Origin: Oceanicaulis sp052055585
Lineage (GTDB): Bacteria; Pseudomonadota; Alphaproteobacteria; Caulobacterales; Maricaulaceae
DNA: 64,000 nt
Direction: 5' to 3'
NCBI RefSeq assembly: GCF_052055585.1
Contig: NZ_CP170485.1
Span: 2,232,001 to 2,296,000 of the forward strand
Shown: piece by piece, positions 8,149-17,516 of the stretch
How the letters are laid out: each line of letters starts with the position of its first letter
How positions within the stretch are numbered: position 1 is the first letter of the stretch
Notes under the pieces: model-generated
The model's database searches: none
Told to the model about the DNA's origin: nothing
The model's input: only the letters and a program-made list of their open reading frames with translations
Program-made: the position numbers and the translations under genes

Positions 8149-8350
8149 GGCGGCGTCCTCGGCTTGTTCGTCGCCACCGTAATACCCTTGCTGACGCGGA
8201 CAACCGCCTTGCCCGCAAATCAACACATTTGATCACACCGGCGCCCGATTTGGGCCCCAGACGCGCCCAGACATCGCGTGAGAGTTGATTCATCGCCAGT
8301 TCATCCAGCTGGCATCAGGTTCATCAAGTCGCCAACGGGGAGGGCGCATC

Positions 8351-8515
8351 ATGAAACACGACACTTCCAGCGCCGGACTTCTTGGGCTTTGCCTCGCCGC
8401 TCTGTGTCTGCTCGCTATCGGATGGACCCTTCATGCGGGACCGGCCAGCGCTGAATCGCTCTATGTGGCCAGCGACTCCTTTTACTCATCCGCCTCGGGC
8501 GCAGCTTCTGACTGA
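8351..8515 (+). CDS. Small secreted or membrane-anchored protein
   Basis: A 54-residue protein starting at ATG 8351, preceded by GGGGAGGG at about 8337-8344. Residues 9-30 are hydrophobic (LLGLCLAALCLLAIGWTLHA) and end in ASA, a plausible signal peptidase I site, leaving a short serine-rich tail (SLYVASDSFYSSASGAASD). I recognise no family. The next gene begins a few bases downstream, so they may be co-expressed. Confidence 0.5.
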   Translation: MKHDTSSAGLLGLCLAALCLLAIGWTLHAGPASAESLYVASDSFYSSASGAASD

Positions 8516-8558
8516 TTGATGATTGAAAGCCCGGCGCAATGGCCTCATCTGTTGCGTC

Positions 8559-9527
8559 GTGAGCCTGCCCTCTACCCTCTCTTCCGCCCTTGGCCGCGAC
8601 CGGCTCAGCGATGCGACGCGGCGCGGTCTGCCCTTCGGTCTGGCTCTTGGCCTGCATGCCGGGCTTCTGGCGCTACTTATTTCCACCCCGCCCGGCGAGC
8701 TGTTGCGCATCCGCGGAGAGGTCGAACGACTGGACGTGCGTTTTTACACGGTCAGCGCTGCGGATGCCGATAGCGACGCCCAACTGGTCGAACCGCCTCT
8801 GAGCGACGAAGCGATTGATCCCGCGCTGGAAGAACCCGCACCCGTGGATGAGGCCGAGGGCGCTGAACCGCCCGCCCCTGTCGCTGAAGCAAGCCCGTCA
8901 GAACCCGAACCGGCGCCCACTCAGCGGGACACCGTTGAAGCTGTGTCCGAGGACGGGCTTTCAGCGCCCTCACCCGAACCGGCCTCCACGAGACCGCGCC
9001 GGGCGCGAACCGGAGCCGCCCCCGCACCGGGCAATGCATCCGCTGACGCCCCGGTCAGCACCACCCAGCAACGACCCGGGCAACGCCGCAGGGCGCCGCC
9101 GCCCCCCAGTTTCGCCGACATCCTGGCGCGGGCTGAAACCCGGCTTGATCCTGATGATTTCCGCATCGTCCTGTCTCTGGACGGTGTTCGGGAGGCCGTT
9201 AGGGAAAGCTTCTGCCTGTCTTCTTCCGCCGCCAATCTGGAAGCCGGTGAGTGCCCGGATGGTCCCAACCCTGACTCCGCCAGGCTGGCGCAGTTCGGTC
9301 TTCAGGGGCTCGGGGAAGAGCCCCCGGAATTTCTGGAGGACATGGATCGCATGGCCTTCCAGCTCCAGCAACTTGGGGCAAATCCCTCGCAAGTTGAACG
9401 CATTATGCTCGCCTTGCGCGAGTCACGACGCGACGCGATCAACACTCCGGGCGTGAACCGCGCCATGCAGCGCGACCTTGAAAGCCGCACAGACAATCTG
9501 GGCAACCCGCTGCCGGGTCCTGACTAG
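8559..9527 (+). CDS. Proline/alanine-rich single-pass membrane protein
   Basis: A protein of about 322 residues. An N-terminal transmembrane segment (GLPFGLALGLHAGLLALLIS) is followed by an acidic, proline-rich low-complexity linker (about residues 65-190), then a folded domain of about 125 residues with two cysteines (SFCLSSS and GECPDGPNP). The layout of cytoplasmic start, TM helix and Pro-rich periplasmic spacer resembles TonB-like proteins, but no TonB C-terminal motif is seen. There is no ATG; in-frame TTG 8523 and GTG 8559 are the candidates, and neither has a strong ribosome binding site. The function is unknown. Confidence 0.6.
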   Translation: MSLPSTLSSALGRDRLSDATRRGLPFGLALGLHAGLLALLISTPPGELLRIRGEVERLDVRFYTVSAADADSDAQLVEPPLSDEAIDPALEEPAPVDEAEGAEPPAPVAEASPSEPEPAPTQRDTVEAVSEDGLSAPSPEPASTRPRRARTGAAPAPGNASADAPVSTTQQRPGQRRRAPPPPSFADILARAETRLDPDDFRIVLSLDGVREAVRESFCLSSSAANLEAGECPDGPNPDSARLAQFGLQGLGEEPPEFLEDMDRMAFQLQQLGANPSQVERIMLALRESRRDAINTPGVNRAMQRDLESRTDNLGNPLPGPD

Positions 9528-9630
9528 CGCGCCTCACTCACAAGGCCGACCACGCCCTCTGCGCGAGTGATTAAGCCCCCATCAACCCAAGCAGGCAAGG
9601 CTTTCAAAGCGCTCTCTGGAGGCTGAAGCC

Positions 9631-11973
9631 ATGCTGTCCAATATCCCCGTCACCTGGCGGATGATTGCATCTGCCCTGTTGCCGACTCTTGCCCTGCTGT
9701 TTTTCTCAACCAGCCTTGTGTTCGAGCAATGGGGCGTGTCGAAGGAGATGGCGCTGGTTGAACGCGCCTCACACTTCAATCGGGACATCTCCCAACTCGT
9801 TCATGAGCTACAGCGAGAGCGCGGACGATCCGCTGGATTTGTAGGCAGCCAGGGGGGCGCCAATTATCAGACCCTGATGAATGACCAGCGCACGGCGACT
9901 GACAGCGCCTTGTCGCGTTATGTCACAGCGCGGCGACAGGCAGGCGCAGCCCTTGATAACCCTCAGCTGAACACCGCCCTGATACATGTGGATGAGCTTC
10001 TGGCGGAACTGTCATCGCATCGCTCCCAGATTGACGCTCTCAACCTGAATCTGGGTGACACCGTCGGACATTATACGCAAACCATCACCGCCATGCTGGA
10101 GACAGTCGCCAAACTCTCTCATATGGGCACGTCCAGCGAACTGTCAGGTCAGATGGTCGGACTTCTGAATCTGATGTCAGCCAAGGAGAAAGCGGGCATC
10201 GAACGCGCCGTCGGTTCAAACATCTACGCCTCGCGTTCCATTTCTCCTGATCGCCACCAGACAGCCATCAATCTCGCAGCTCAACAGCGCGCCTATTTCC
10301 TGGAATTCAGGGAGTTGATGGGTGAGACGTGGGGAGACCGACTTGACGCTGTGCTGGCTCAACCTGCTGCGCAATCAGTCGATAACGCCCGACTGAACAT
10401 CGTGGCGGCCGGCTATGGAGAGCCCCTATCCAGCATGACCGGCGTTGAATGGTTCGAGCTGACGACGCTGCGTATCGAATTGCTGATGGGGCTGGAGGAG
10501 GAACTGGCGCAGAGCATCATCGCCAATGCAGGAAGAAAACAAGCCGAAGCGCGAAATGGCGCACTCTTCATGCTTGTGCTGACACTTCTGGTCGTCATGG
10601 TCACCCTGACGGCCGCAGCGGCCCTGATGTGGTCAGTCGTCAAACCTCTGGCCAGCATTACCGAATGTCTGCGGCGGCTGGCGTCGGGCGATATGGATGT
10701 CGAGATCCAGGGCGCGGACCGGGGCGATGAAATCGGCGTGCTCGCCAAGACCGCCGAGTCCTTCCGACAGGCGACCGAAGATCGCGAGGAAGCGGTGCGT
10801 GAACGCGCCAAGGCCGAACAGGACGCCATGCGTGAGCGCCGAAAGGTTCTCACCGAGATGGCTTCAAATGTTGAGAAGGCGACCCTTGAATCGGTTGGCT
10901 CTGTCGCTGAGGCCGCCAAGACCTTGAGCGCCAGCAGTGAAACGATCCGGACCAATCTGGAAACGGCCGGCAAAACGGCCTCGCAGGTGACCAACGCCAC
11001 CGAGCAGAACGTCAAACACACCGGACGCGCCGCAGAACTGGCGTCAGAGCTGTCGGCCGCAATCGGTGAAGTCACCCAACAGATCACACGTGGCGACGCC
11101 CTCGCCCGCAACGCCATCAGCGAAGCCGACCGCTCGCGCCAGAGCGTTGAGGAGCTGAATGAAGCCGCGCAGCAGATCAGCGATTTCATCGGCCTGATCA
11201 CCGACATCGCCGAACAGACCAACCTTCTGGCGCTGAACGCCACGATCGAGGCTGCGCGCGCCGGTGACGCCGGCAAGGGCTTTGCCGTGGTCGCCAGCGA
11301 AGTGAAAGCGCTGGCCGCCCAGACCAACCAGTCCACCACCCAGATCGCCGAACGGGTGGCCCAGATCCAGAGTCGCACCCAATCCACCGTCGAAGCCATG
11401 AACGCCATCACGCAATCGATCGAGAATATCGGTGAGGTCACCGCGTCTGTGGCTGCGGCCATGGAAGAGCAGAGCGCGTCCACCGGCTCCCTGTCGAGCT
11501 TTGTGGATCAGAACCGGCAGGCCCTGGCGCGCGTCAGCGCCGACATTGCGGAACTCGTCCAGATGACCACCCGCTCCGCCGATGATGCAGACAGCATGGC
11601 CCAGCTGGTGCAAACCATGTCTGTGACCGCTCAGGACGCCAATTCCTCCATTCCCAGGATCGTCCAGCAGGCGGTCGCCGCTGCGGAAAGCCGGCGTGAG
11701 GAACGTCAACCCTCCCGGTATAACGCTGAAATCGAGGTCAATGGCCAGCGGCTGAAAGCGACGCTGATCAATGCCTCCCATCAGGGCATCCGCATCAGCT
11801 GTGCAGGGTTGAAAGAGGGTCAGACCGTCAAAATCGTCAGCCCGGCGCTCAACGAGAGTGCGACGGTCGTCTGGGTGAAGAATGATGAAGCCGGGTTGAG
11901 CTTCGCAGCCGACATCAACGACAAGGCCCTGAATGCGCTTGTAGAGGCTGGCGCTGACGTCAGGGCGGCCTGA
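9631..11973 (+). CDS. Methyl-accepting chemotaxis protein with NIT sensor and C-terminal PilZ domain
   Basis: A 780-residue transducer. TM1 is at about residues 10-30; the periplasmic part opens with HELQRERGRSAGF, the signature of the NIT (nitrate/nitrite-sensing) four-helix domain. TM2 is near 311-334, HAMP follows to about 390, and the signalling tip EQTNLLALNATIEAARAGDA starts near residue 528. From about 690 a PilZ domain is present, with the RxxxR-like basic cluster (RREERQPSR) and the N-x-S-x-x-G motif (NASHQG, near 714) that bind c-di-GMP. A receptor reading both an external ligand and c-di-GMP could tie chemotaxis to the motile-sessile switch. No che genes are adjacent. Confidence 0.9.
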   Translation: MLSNIPVTWRMIASALLPTLALLFFSTSLVFEQWGVSKEMALVERASHFNRDISQLVHELQRERGRSAGFVGSQGGANYQTLMNDQRTATDSALSRYVTARRQAGAALDNPQLNTALIHVDELLAELSSHRSQIDALNLNLGDTVGHYTQTITAMLETVAKLSHMGTSSELSGQMVGLLNLMSAKEKAGIERAVGSNIYASRSISPDRHQTAINLAAQQRAYFLEFRELMGETWGDRLDAVLAQPAAQSVDNARLNIVAAGYGEPLSSMTGVEWFELTTLRIELLMGLEEELAQSIIANAGRKQAEARNGALFMLVLTLLVVMVTLTAAAALMWSVVKPLASITECLRRLASGDMDVEIQGADRGDEIGVLAKTAESFRQATEDREEAVRERAKAEQDAMRERRKVLTEMASNVEKATLESVGSVAEAAKTLSASSETIRTNLETAGKTASQVTNATEQNVKHTGRAAELASELSAAIGEVTQQITRGDALARNAISEADRSRQSVEELNEAAQQISDFIGLITDIAEQTNLLALNATIEAARAGDAGKGFAVVASEVKALAAQTNQSTTQIAERVAQIQSRTQSTVEAMNAITQSIENIGEVTASVAAAMEEQSASTGSLSSFVDQNRQALARVSADIAELVQMTTRSADDADSMAQLVQTMSVTAQDANSSIPRIVQQAVAAAESRREERQPSRYNAEIEVNGQRLKATLINASHQGIRISCAGLKEGQTVKIVSPALNESATVVWVKNDEAGLSFAADINDKALNALVEAGADVRAA

Positions 11974-12024
11974 ACGCCGATGCAGCCCGTTGACGACGCA
12001 TGAGGTTTGCGGCTCATTGGCGTC

Positions 12025-13044
12025 ATGAATTTCCTGTCTGACACCACCGCCCCCGCCCATCCCGCATTGCTTGATGCGCTTGTGGAAACCAATGAAGGAT
12101 TTGCGCCAAGCTATGGCGCAGACGCGGTCAGCGCCGGGGTGAAACAGCGACTTCAGGACATCTTCGAGACCGAGCTCGAAGTGGTATTCACCGTCTCCGG
12201 GACCGCCTCCAATGCGCTGGCCCTCTCGGTGCTCTGCCCGCCCGACGCCATGGTTCTTTGCCATGACGAAGCGCACATCCATCGCGATGAGCGCGGCGCG
12301 CCTGAATTCTTCACAAAGGGCGGCAAGCTGCTTCCGCTTGCGGGCGACCACGCCAGGATCAGCCCCGATGCGCTGGCGGATGCGCTGAAGCAATGGCCCA
12401 GTGATTTCGTGCATGCAACGCCGCCCGCCGTGCTGAGCCTGTCCCAGCTCAATGAATCAGGATGCGCCTATACGCTGGATGAGCTGGACAACCTGATCGG
12501 GCAGGCCAAGGCGCGCGACCTGAAAATCCACATGGACGGCGCCCGTTTTTCCAATGCGCTGGTCACGCTGGGCTGCACACCAGCCGAGATGACGTGGAAG
12601 GCGGGTGTGGACATTCTCAGCCTGGGCGCCACCAAGAACGGGGCGCTGGCGAGCGAGGCGGTCATCCTGTTCCCCAGCGTGAAGGATCATCTGCCCCGGC
12701 TACAGGCGCACCAGAAACGCGCGGGCCTGATGCTGCCCAAGATGCGCTTTGTCTCCGCACAAATGGGGGCCTGGCTTGAGGACGGGCTGTGGCTGGAGCT
12801 GGCGCGCAGCGCCAATGACGCCGCGCGGCGTTTGTCTGAGGGGCTGGCCGCGCTGGACGGCGCCGCGCTGGTCCACCCCACCCAGGGCAATGAGGTCTTC
12901 ATCCGTCTGGAAGAGGCGCTGGCGACCCGTTTGCGCGATGCGGGGGCGGGCTTTTACAGCTGGCCGGACGGGTCGGCGCGGTTCGTCACGAGCTGGTGCA
13001 CGACCGACGCCGAAATCGGTGCGCTTCTGGAGGCTGCGGGCTAG
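12025..13044 (+). CDS. ltaE: Low-specificity L-threonine aldolase
   Basis: A 339-residue PLP enzyme that cleaves L-threonine (or allo-threonine) to glycine and acetaldehyde. It opens with NFLSDTTAPAHPALLDAL, the family N-terminus, has the substrate/PLP region TVSGTASNALAL, HMDGARFSNAL (Asp that contacts the PLP nitrogen), and the PLP lysine in LSLGATKNGALAS. The open frame extends to a TTG at 12007, but ATG 12025 starts the homology. The stop codon overlaps that of the convergent receiver gene through a shared CTAG. Confidence 0.9.
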   Translation: MNFLSDTTAPAHPALLDALVETNEGFAPSYGADAVSAGVKQRLQDIFETELEVVFTVSGTASNALALSVLCPPDAMVLCHDEAHIHRDERGAPEFFTKGGKLLPLAGDHARISPDALADALKQWPSDFVHATPPAVLSLSQLNESGCAYTLDELDNLIGQAKARDLKIHMDGARFSNALVTLGCTPAEMTWKAGVDILSLGATKNGALASEAVILFPSVKDHLPRLQAHQKRAGLMLPKMRFVSAQMGAWLEDGLWLELARSANDAARRLSEGLAALDGAALVHPTQGNEVFIRLEEALATRLRDAGAGFYSWPDGSARFVTSWCTTDAEIGALLEAAG

Positions 13045-13550
13045 CCCTCGCCGCCTTCCTTGTCGCTGATGCGGCGCATCGGGCCGGTATAGCGCGGATC
13101 CTGACGGCGGCGGCGGTCAGGACCGAAATATCCCGGCGTCTTCACAAAGCGCCGCGGCCGCTCGATCAGCGTGACAAGGCGATTGTACAGATCCACCGGA
13201 CGCACCGGCTTGGCGAGGTATTCGTTCACGCCCGCATTGATCGCCTCGAGCACCTTGGAGCGGTCGGTATGGCCCGACACCATGACGATCGGCAGATACT
13301 TGTTCGGGCTATCCGATGCGGTGCGGATCAGCCGGGTGAATTCCAGCCCGTCCACATCGCCCAGCATGTAGTCCACCAGCGCCAGATCCGGGTTGGCGTT
13401 GCGCATCAGCTCGAAGGCGTCCGCCGCGTCGCGGGTCTCGATGACCGAGCGCACGCCAAACCCTTGCAGGATGGTGCGCAAGATCGAGGACATATGGGCG
13501 TTATCTTCGACGATAAGCACCCGGATGCGTTCGAAACTGCCTTGGGACAT
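13041..13550 (-). CDS. Single-domain response regulator
   Basis: A 169-residue protein: a CheY-like receiver at residues 8-130 with acidic pair (IVEDN), phosphoacceptor Asp in LALVDYMLGD, Ser/Thr in MVSGHTD and Lys in YLAKPVRP, followed by a basic arginine-rich tail (FGPDRRRRQDPRYTGPMRR). No output domain or kinase is next to it. The tail with GPDRRRRxDP is seen in other alphaproteobacterial stand-alone receivers. It is transcribed toward ltaE and shares the CTAG stop. Confidence 0.88.
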   Translation of the reverse strand: MSQGSFERIRVLIVEDNAHMSSILRTILQGFGVRSVIETRDAADAFELMRNANPDLALVDYMLGDVDGLEFTRLIRTASDSPNKYLPIVMVSGHTDRSKVLEAINAGVNEYLAKPVRPVDLYNRLVTLIERPRRFVKTPGYFGPDRRRRQDPRYTGPMRRISDKEGGEG

Positions 13551-13672
13551 GGCGCTTTAGCGACCCTGCTGGTTGATTTGTTTGCGATGCACAATGCCTC
13601 AGAAACGGTTAAACAAGACTTGCAGCCCCGCGCCCCCTGTTCAACCCGCTTTCACGCCCCCATATTGCGCCC

Positions 13673-15859
13673 ATGCCCAAACTGACCCGAGACGACAGCG
13701 CCCTCACCCCGCAAGGCGTCGAGGACATGGCCCAGGCCGATTTCGTGATGGATAAACCTGTGCAGGGCTCCATCAAGGATCCGCTGAGCCTGCCCGCCAA
13801 CTGGACCCCGCACCGCCCTGACCGTCCGGAAAAAGCCGAGGGCGGCCAGAAATTCCGCATGGTCTCCGAGTACGAACCCGCCGGCGACCAGCCCCATGCG
13901 ATCGCCGAGCTGGTGGAGGGCATTTCCCAGCAGGAGAGAGATCAGGTTCTCCTTGGCGTCACCGGCTCAGGCAAGACCTTCACCATGGCGAAAGTCATTG
14001 AAAAGGTTCAGCGTCCGGCTCTGATCCTGGCGCCGAACAAGACGCTGGCGGCGCAGTTGTACGGCGAGTTTCGCGACTTCTTTCCCCATAATGCGGTGGA
14101 GTATTTCGTCTCCTACTACGACTACTACCAGCCCGAAGCCTATGTGCCGCGCACCGACACCTATATCGAGAAAGAATCCACCATCAACGAGGCCATCGAC
14201 CGGATGCGCCACGCCGCCACCCGCGCGATCCTGGAGCGCGACGACGTCATCATCGTCGCCTCGGTGAGCTGCATTTACGGCATCGGCTCGGTCGAGACCT
14301 ACACCGCCATGGTATTCGATCTGGAGGTGGGGGCGGAAAAGGATCCGCGCGAGGTCATGCGCGACCTCGTGTCGCTGCAATACACCCGCAACGACGCCGC
14401 CTTCCAGCGCGGCACCTTCCGCCTGCGCGGCGATGTGCTGGAAATCTTCCCGGCCCACTATGACGCCCGCGCCTGGCGGATCAGCTTTTTCGGCGACGAG
14501 ATCGAGCGCATTCAGGAGTTCGAGGTTCTCACCGGCGCCCCCATTGGCGATCTCGAGAAAGTCCGCGTCTACGCCAACTCCCACTATGTCACCCCGCGCC
14601 CGACGCTCAATCAGGCCATTGTCGGCATCAAGAAAGAGCTGGGCGAGCGCCTCCAGTGGATGGAGGCCAACGGCAAGCTGCTGGAAGCCCAGCGCCTGCA
14701 ACAGCGCACCGAGTTCGATCTCGAAATGCTCGAAGCCACCGGCTCCTGCATGGGGATCGAGAACTATTCGCGCTATCTCACCGGCCGCAAGCCCGGCGAG
14801 CCGCCCCCCACCATGTTTGAATACCTGCCCGACAATGCGCTGGTTTTCATCGATGAAAGCCATGTCACCGTGCCCCAGCTGGGCGCGATGTACAAAGGCG
14901 ACTTCAACCGCAAGCGCACCCTGGCCGAGCACGGCTTCCGCCTGCCCTCCTGCATGGATAACCGCCCCCTCAAATTTGAGGAATGGGAGGCCATGCGCCC
15001 GCAGACCCTCCACGTTTCCGCCACGCCCGGAAAGTGGGAGCTGAACCAGACCGGCGGCGTCTTCACAGAGCAAGTCATCCGCCCCACCGGCCTGATCGAC
15101 CCGCCGGTCGAAGTGCGCCCGGTGCAGACCGAGACTTCGAGCCAGGTCGATGACATCATCGAGGAGGCCCGCAAAACCGCCGAGACCGGCTATCGCACCC
15201 TCATCACCACCCTCACCAAGAAGATGGCCGAGGATCTGACCGAATACATGCACGAGCAGGGCCTGAAGGTCCGCTACATGCACTCCGATATCGACACGGT
15301 GGAGCGGATCGAGCTGATCCGCGATCTGCGCCTGGGCGAATACGACGTCCTCGTCGGCATCAACCTGTTGCGCGAGGGCCTCGACATCCCCGAATGCGGC
15401 CTTGTGGGCATTCTCGATGCGGACAAGGAAGGCTTCCTGCGCTCTGAAACCTCGCTCGTCCAAACCATTGGCCGCGCGGCGCGGAACGCCGACGCGCGGG
15501 TGATCCTTTATGCGGACCGCATCACCGGCTCCATGGAGCGGGCGATGGAGGAGACCGAGCGCCGCCGCGAGAAACAGATCGCCCATAACCAGGAGCACGG
15601 CATCACCCCGCGCACCGTCACCCGCGGCGTCAGCGACATCCTGCAAGGCGTGATGGAAGAAACCGCCAAGGGCCGCGGGAAAAAGCGGGACAAGAAGCGC
15701 GACCGCGCCGTCGCCGAGGATCAGGCCCGCTTCGAACCCAACAATCTCAAGGCCACCATCGCCGATCTGGAAAAACGCATGCGCGAAGCCGCAGCGGATC
15801 TGGAGTTTGAGGAAGCGGCGCGCTTAAGGGATGAGATCAAGAAGCTGGAGGGGGCTTAG
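13673..15859 (+). CDS. uvrB: UvrABC excinuclease subunit B
   Basis: A 728-residue DNA damage-recognition helicase of nucleotide excision repair. Walker A is GVTGSGKT at about residues 96-103, the beta-hairpin that probes DNA is YYDYYQPEAYVPRTDTYIEK in part, the DEAD-like box is DESH, and the helicase motif VI region is QTIGRAARN. A UVR domain that binds UvrC closes the protein (EFEEAARLRDEIKKLE). Compared with E. coli UvrB there are about 60 extra N-terminal residues, common in alphaproteobacteria. It ends 27 bases from the AT-rich cassette, which is on the opposite strand. Confidence 0.97.
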   Translation: MPKLTRDDSALTPQGVEDMAQADFVMDKPVQGSIKDPLSLPANWTPHRPDRPEKAEGGQKFRMVSEYEPAGDQPHAIAELVEGISQQERDQVLLGVTGSGKTFTMAKVIEKVQRPALILAPNKTLAAQLYGEFRDFFPHNAVEYFVSYYDYYQPEAYVPRTDTYIEKESTINEAIDRMRHAATRAILERDDVIIVASVSCIYGIGSVETYTAMVFDLEVGAEKDPREVMRDLVSLQYTRNDAAFQRGTFRLRGDVLEIFPAHYDARAWRISFFGDEIERIQEFEVLTGAPIGDLEKVRVYANSHYVTPRPTLNQAIVGIKKELGERLQWMEANGKLLEAQRLQQRTEFDLEMLEATGSCMGIENYSRYLTGRKPGEPPPTMFEYLPDNALVFIDESHVTVPQLGAMYKGDFNRKRTLAEHGFRLPSCMDNRPLKFEEWEAMRPQTLHVSATPGKWELNQTGGVFTEQVIRPTGLIDPPVEVRPVQTETSSQVDDIIEEARKTAETGYRTLITTLTKKMAEDLTEYMHEQGLKVRYMHSDIDTVERIELIRDLRLGEYDVLVGINLLREGLDIPECGLVGILDADKEGFLRSETSLVQTIGRAARNADARVILYADRITGSMERAMEETERRREKQIAHNQEHGITPRTVTRGVSDILQGVMEETAKGRGKKRDKKRDRAVAEDQARFEPNNLKATIADLEKRMREAAADLEFEEAARLRDEIKKLEGA

Positions 15860-15885
15860 GGGGGGCTATCAGATAACGCGTCGAA

Positions 15886-16503
15886 TTAGCCACTCTTTCT
15901 CTCTAATCTGGCCTTGAAGAGCGCATCAAAATGTTCATCAGCTCCCCAAGCCTGAGCAGCTGTGAATGCCACCTGCCTTTTCTCCGATGAACTTAAGTCA
16001 CCATACATTGACTTATACTCTAGATCGTGGTTCGCCTCAGCCCATGCGTGTTGAAACAATGTTTTAATTTGTAACTCGAACACAGTTGGGCAATCTAAAT
16101 CTCTTCCCTCAGGAACCAAGTCCGTTGGCACCAACAATAAATAGTGCCGCCCCCAATATCCAAACTCATATTCAGATTCAGGCACTAAACTCTTAACTTC
16201 TATTCTCCTGAAATACTTCTCCACTTCAGGTATTATGCGATCTATATCGCTCTTATAGAACACTATTACCCTAACACCAATTTGATCCTGAATATCAACT
16301 AATGGGTTCTTATAATTAAGCTCTCCATTAGTGGTTGATACTGCTTTAGCGACAAACCTATCTGCAGACTTTGCCCTAGAGCAAATCCGATCTATGCGGG
16401 GAATTCCATCAAGTATATCCTTGAATCTTTCCTCAATCAAAGACGCCACAGGTGACAACACCTCCAAACGTCTTAGCCTATACTGTTCCTCAAGATCGGT
16501 CAT
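15886..16503 (-). CDS. Stand-alone RelA/SpoT-type nucleotide synthetase (small alarmone synthetase-like)
   Basis: A 205-residue protein consisting of a RelA/SpoT synthetase domain without hydrolase or regulatory domains. Visible signatures are RAKSADRFVAK (43-53), D73-x-x-G76-x-R78 (the Mg-binding aspartate region), GYWGRH (115-120, tyrosine that stacks on the acceptor base), and FELQIKTLFQHAWAEANHDL, containing the catalytic E143. These suggest an active pyrophosphokinase making (p)ppGpp or a related product; some such enzymes (ToxSAS, CapRel) are toxins or phage-defence effectors. Its ATG overlaps the preceding stop (ATGA, 16500-16503). Base composition is about 40% GC, unlike the flanks, which points to transfer. 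Confidence 0.8.
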   Translation of the reverse strand: MTDLEEQYRLRRLEVLSPVASLIEERFKDILDGIPRIDRICSRAKSADRFVAKAVSTTNGELNYKNPLVDIQDQIGVRVIVFYKSDIDRIIPEVEKYFRRIEVKSLVPESEYEFGYWGRHYLLLVPTDLVPEGRDLDCPTVFELQIKTLFQHAWAEANHDLEYKSMYGDLSSSEKRQVAFTAAQAWGADEHFDALFKARLERKSG

Positions 16504-17516
16504 TTAACTTTCCTAAATCGCTCATCAACCACATGGCCAACAGTAGCAAAGCGAAATTTTCCATCCGATCCCAGCATTTCGCGCTCAAATATAGTATCAA
16601 ATGAATCAGCCGGAGCCGATAGAATTGCACCCGTATTCAGTTCCATACTTTTAAATTGAACTTGCCTTCCAAACTCTACAGAATCAAACTTAAAACTTTC
16701 AGCCATAACCTTGGTATTCTTGATTTCTTTTTGTATGGCTTCTTTTGTTTTATCAGAAAATCCCATTTGCTCACAATAATCTTCGACTGACAATGTTCTT
16801 CCCGAATAGCCTCCAGAAAGAGTGACTGCCGCCGATATTTCTTTTTTTACATCCATATCATCAGAATTTTGCATGACCTTTCTCATGGCTAAACCCAATC
16901 TCCTACTTCCCTCAGCAGAGGTAGTCATAAAATCAGATTCGAGAAACTCATGAATCCAGTATTCTGATATATCTGTATCCTTACTATTTATTTGCTTGTC
17001 GATAGCCCTTCCCTTCCAGAACCCACGATCTCTGGAAGAGTCTTCATAAAATGCCGTCTTAAAAGCATTGGAATTCTTCATAAATACTTTTTCTATAAAT
17101 GATAAATCCAGACGAGCACCTACTTGCTCAGCCAATATTCCGTGGTCTGCAGGAAACCTGGAAACCAGAATTCTTTCCCTATCAGCTTCCTCACCTACTA
17201 TCAGAAAAAGGAGACCTAGTCCGGATCGATTTGTAGTACTAATAGCTAGCTTTTTCGCAATCATGTTACCTGAAAGCTCTGAACTTTCAGACAAATGGGA
17301 AATCAAAAGCTCTCTAATGGCATTAAACTGAGTGCCATCGTCAGATATATTGAATGATATATCTATCTTGCAGTCTTTATTAACTCTCTCATAAATTCCG
17401 CGCAACAATTCGTAGAGCTTTCCGCTCAAAGGGACACTTGCGCCATTAATAATTGGCTCGCCTTCTTTTCCCTTATAAGCAGGCACCAAATAACTATGAA
17501 TTGATTTAATTGTCAT
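16500..17516 (-). CDS. Unidentified protein, possibly nucleoid-associated (NdpA/YejK-like)
   Basis: A 338-residue protein with no signal peptide or TM segment. I do not firmly recognise it. The order of a predicted hydrophobic strand (GLGLLFLIVGEE), a charged stretch, a KVFMKNSNAFKTAFYED block, then EYWIHEFLESDF and a helical second half recalls the NA37/NdpA nucleoid-associated family in layout, but this is a weak impression. ATG 17516 lies inside the end of the nuclease gene (11-base overlap) and its stop overlaps the next start, so all three proteins are made in a coupled fashion. The sequence is strongly AT-rich (roughly 38% GC in sampled stretches) with many AGA, ATA and AAA codons. Confidence 0.7.
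   Translation of the reverse strand: MTIKSIHSYLVPAYKGKEGEPIINGASVPLSGKLYELLRGIYERVNKDCKIDISFNISDDGTQFNAIRELLISHLSESSELSGNMIAKKLAISTTNRSGLGLLFLIVGEEADRERILVSRFPADHGILAEQVGARLDLSFIEKVFMKNSNAFKTAFYEDSSRDRGFWKGRAIDKQINSKDTDISEYWIHEFLESDFMTTSAEGSRRLGLAMRKVMQNSDDMDVKKEISAAVTLSGGYSGRTLSVEDYCEQMGFSDKTKEAIQKEIKNTKVMAESFKFDSVEFGRQVQFKSMELNTGAILSAPADSFDTIFEREMLGSDGKFRFATVGHVVDERFRKVK

Noticed and set aside
13967..15646. A 559-codon open frame antisense to uvrB
   Set aside because: It is a shadow of a GC-rich gene: uvrB has clear family motifs in the other strand, and the antisense product is a repetitive His/Ala/Gly-rich chain.
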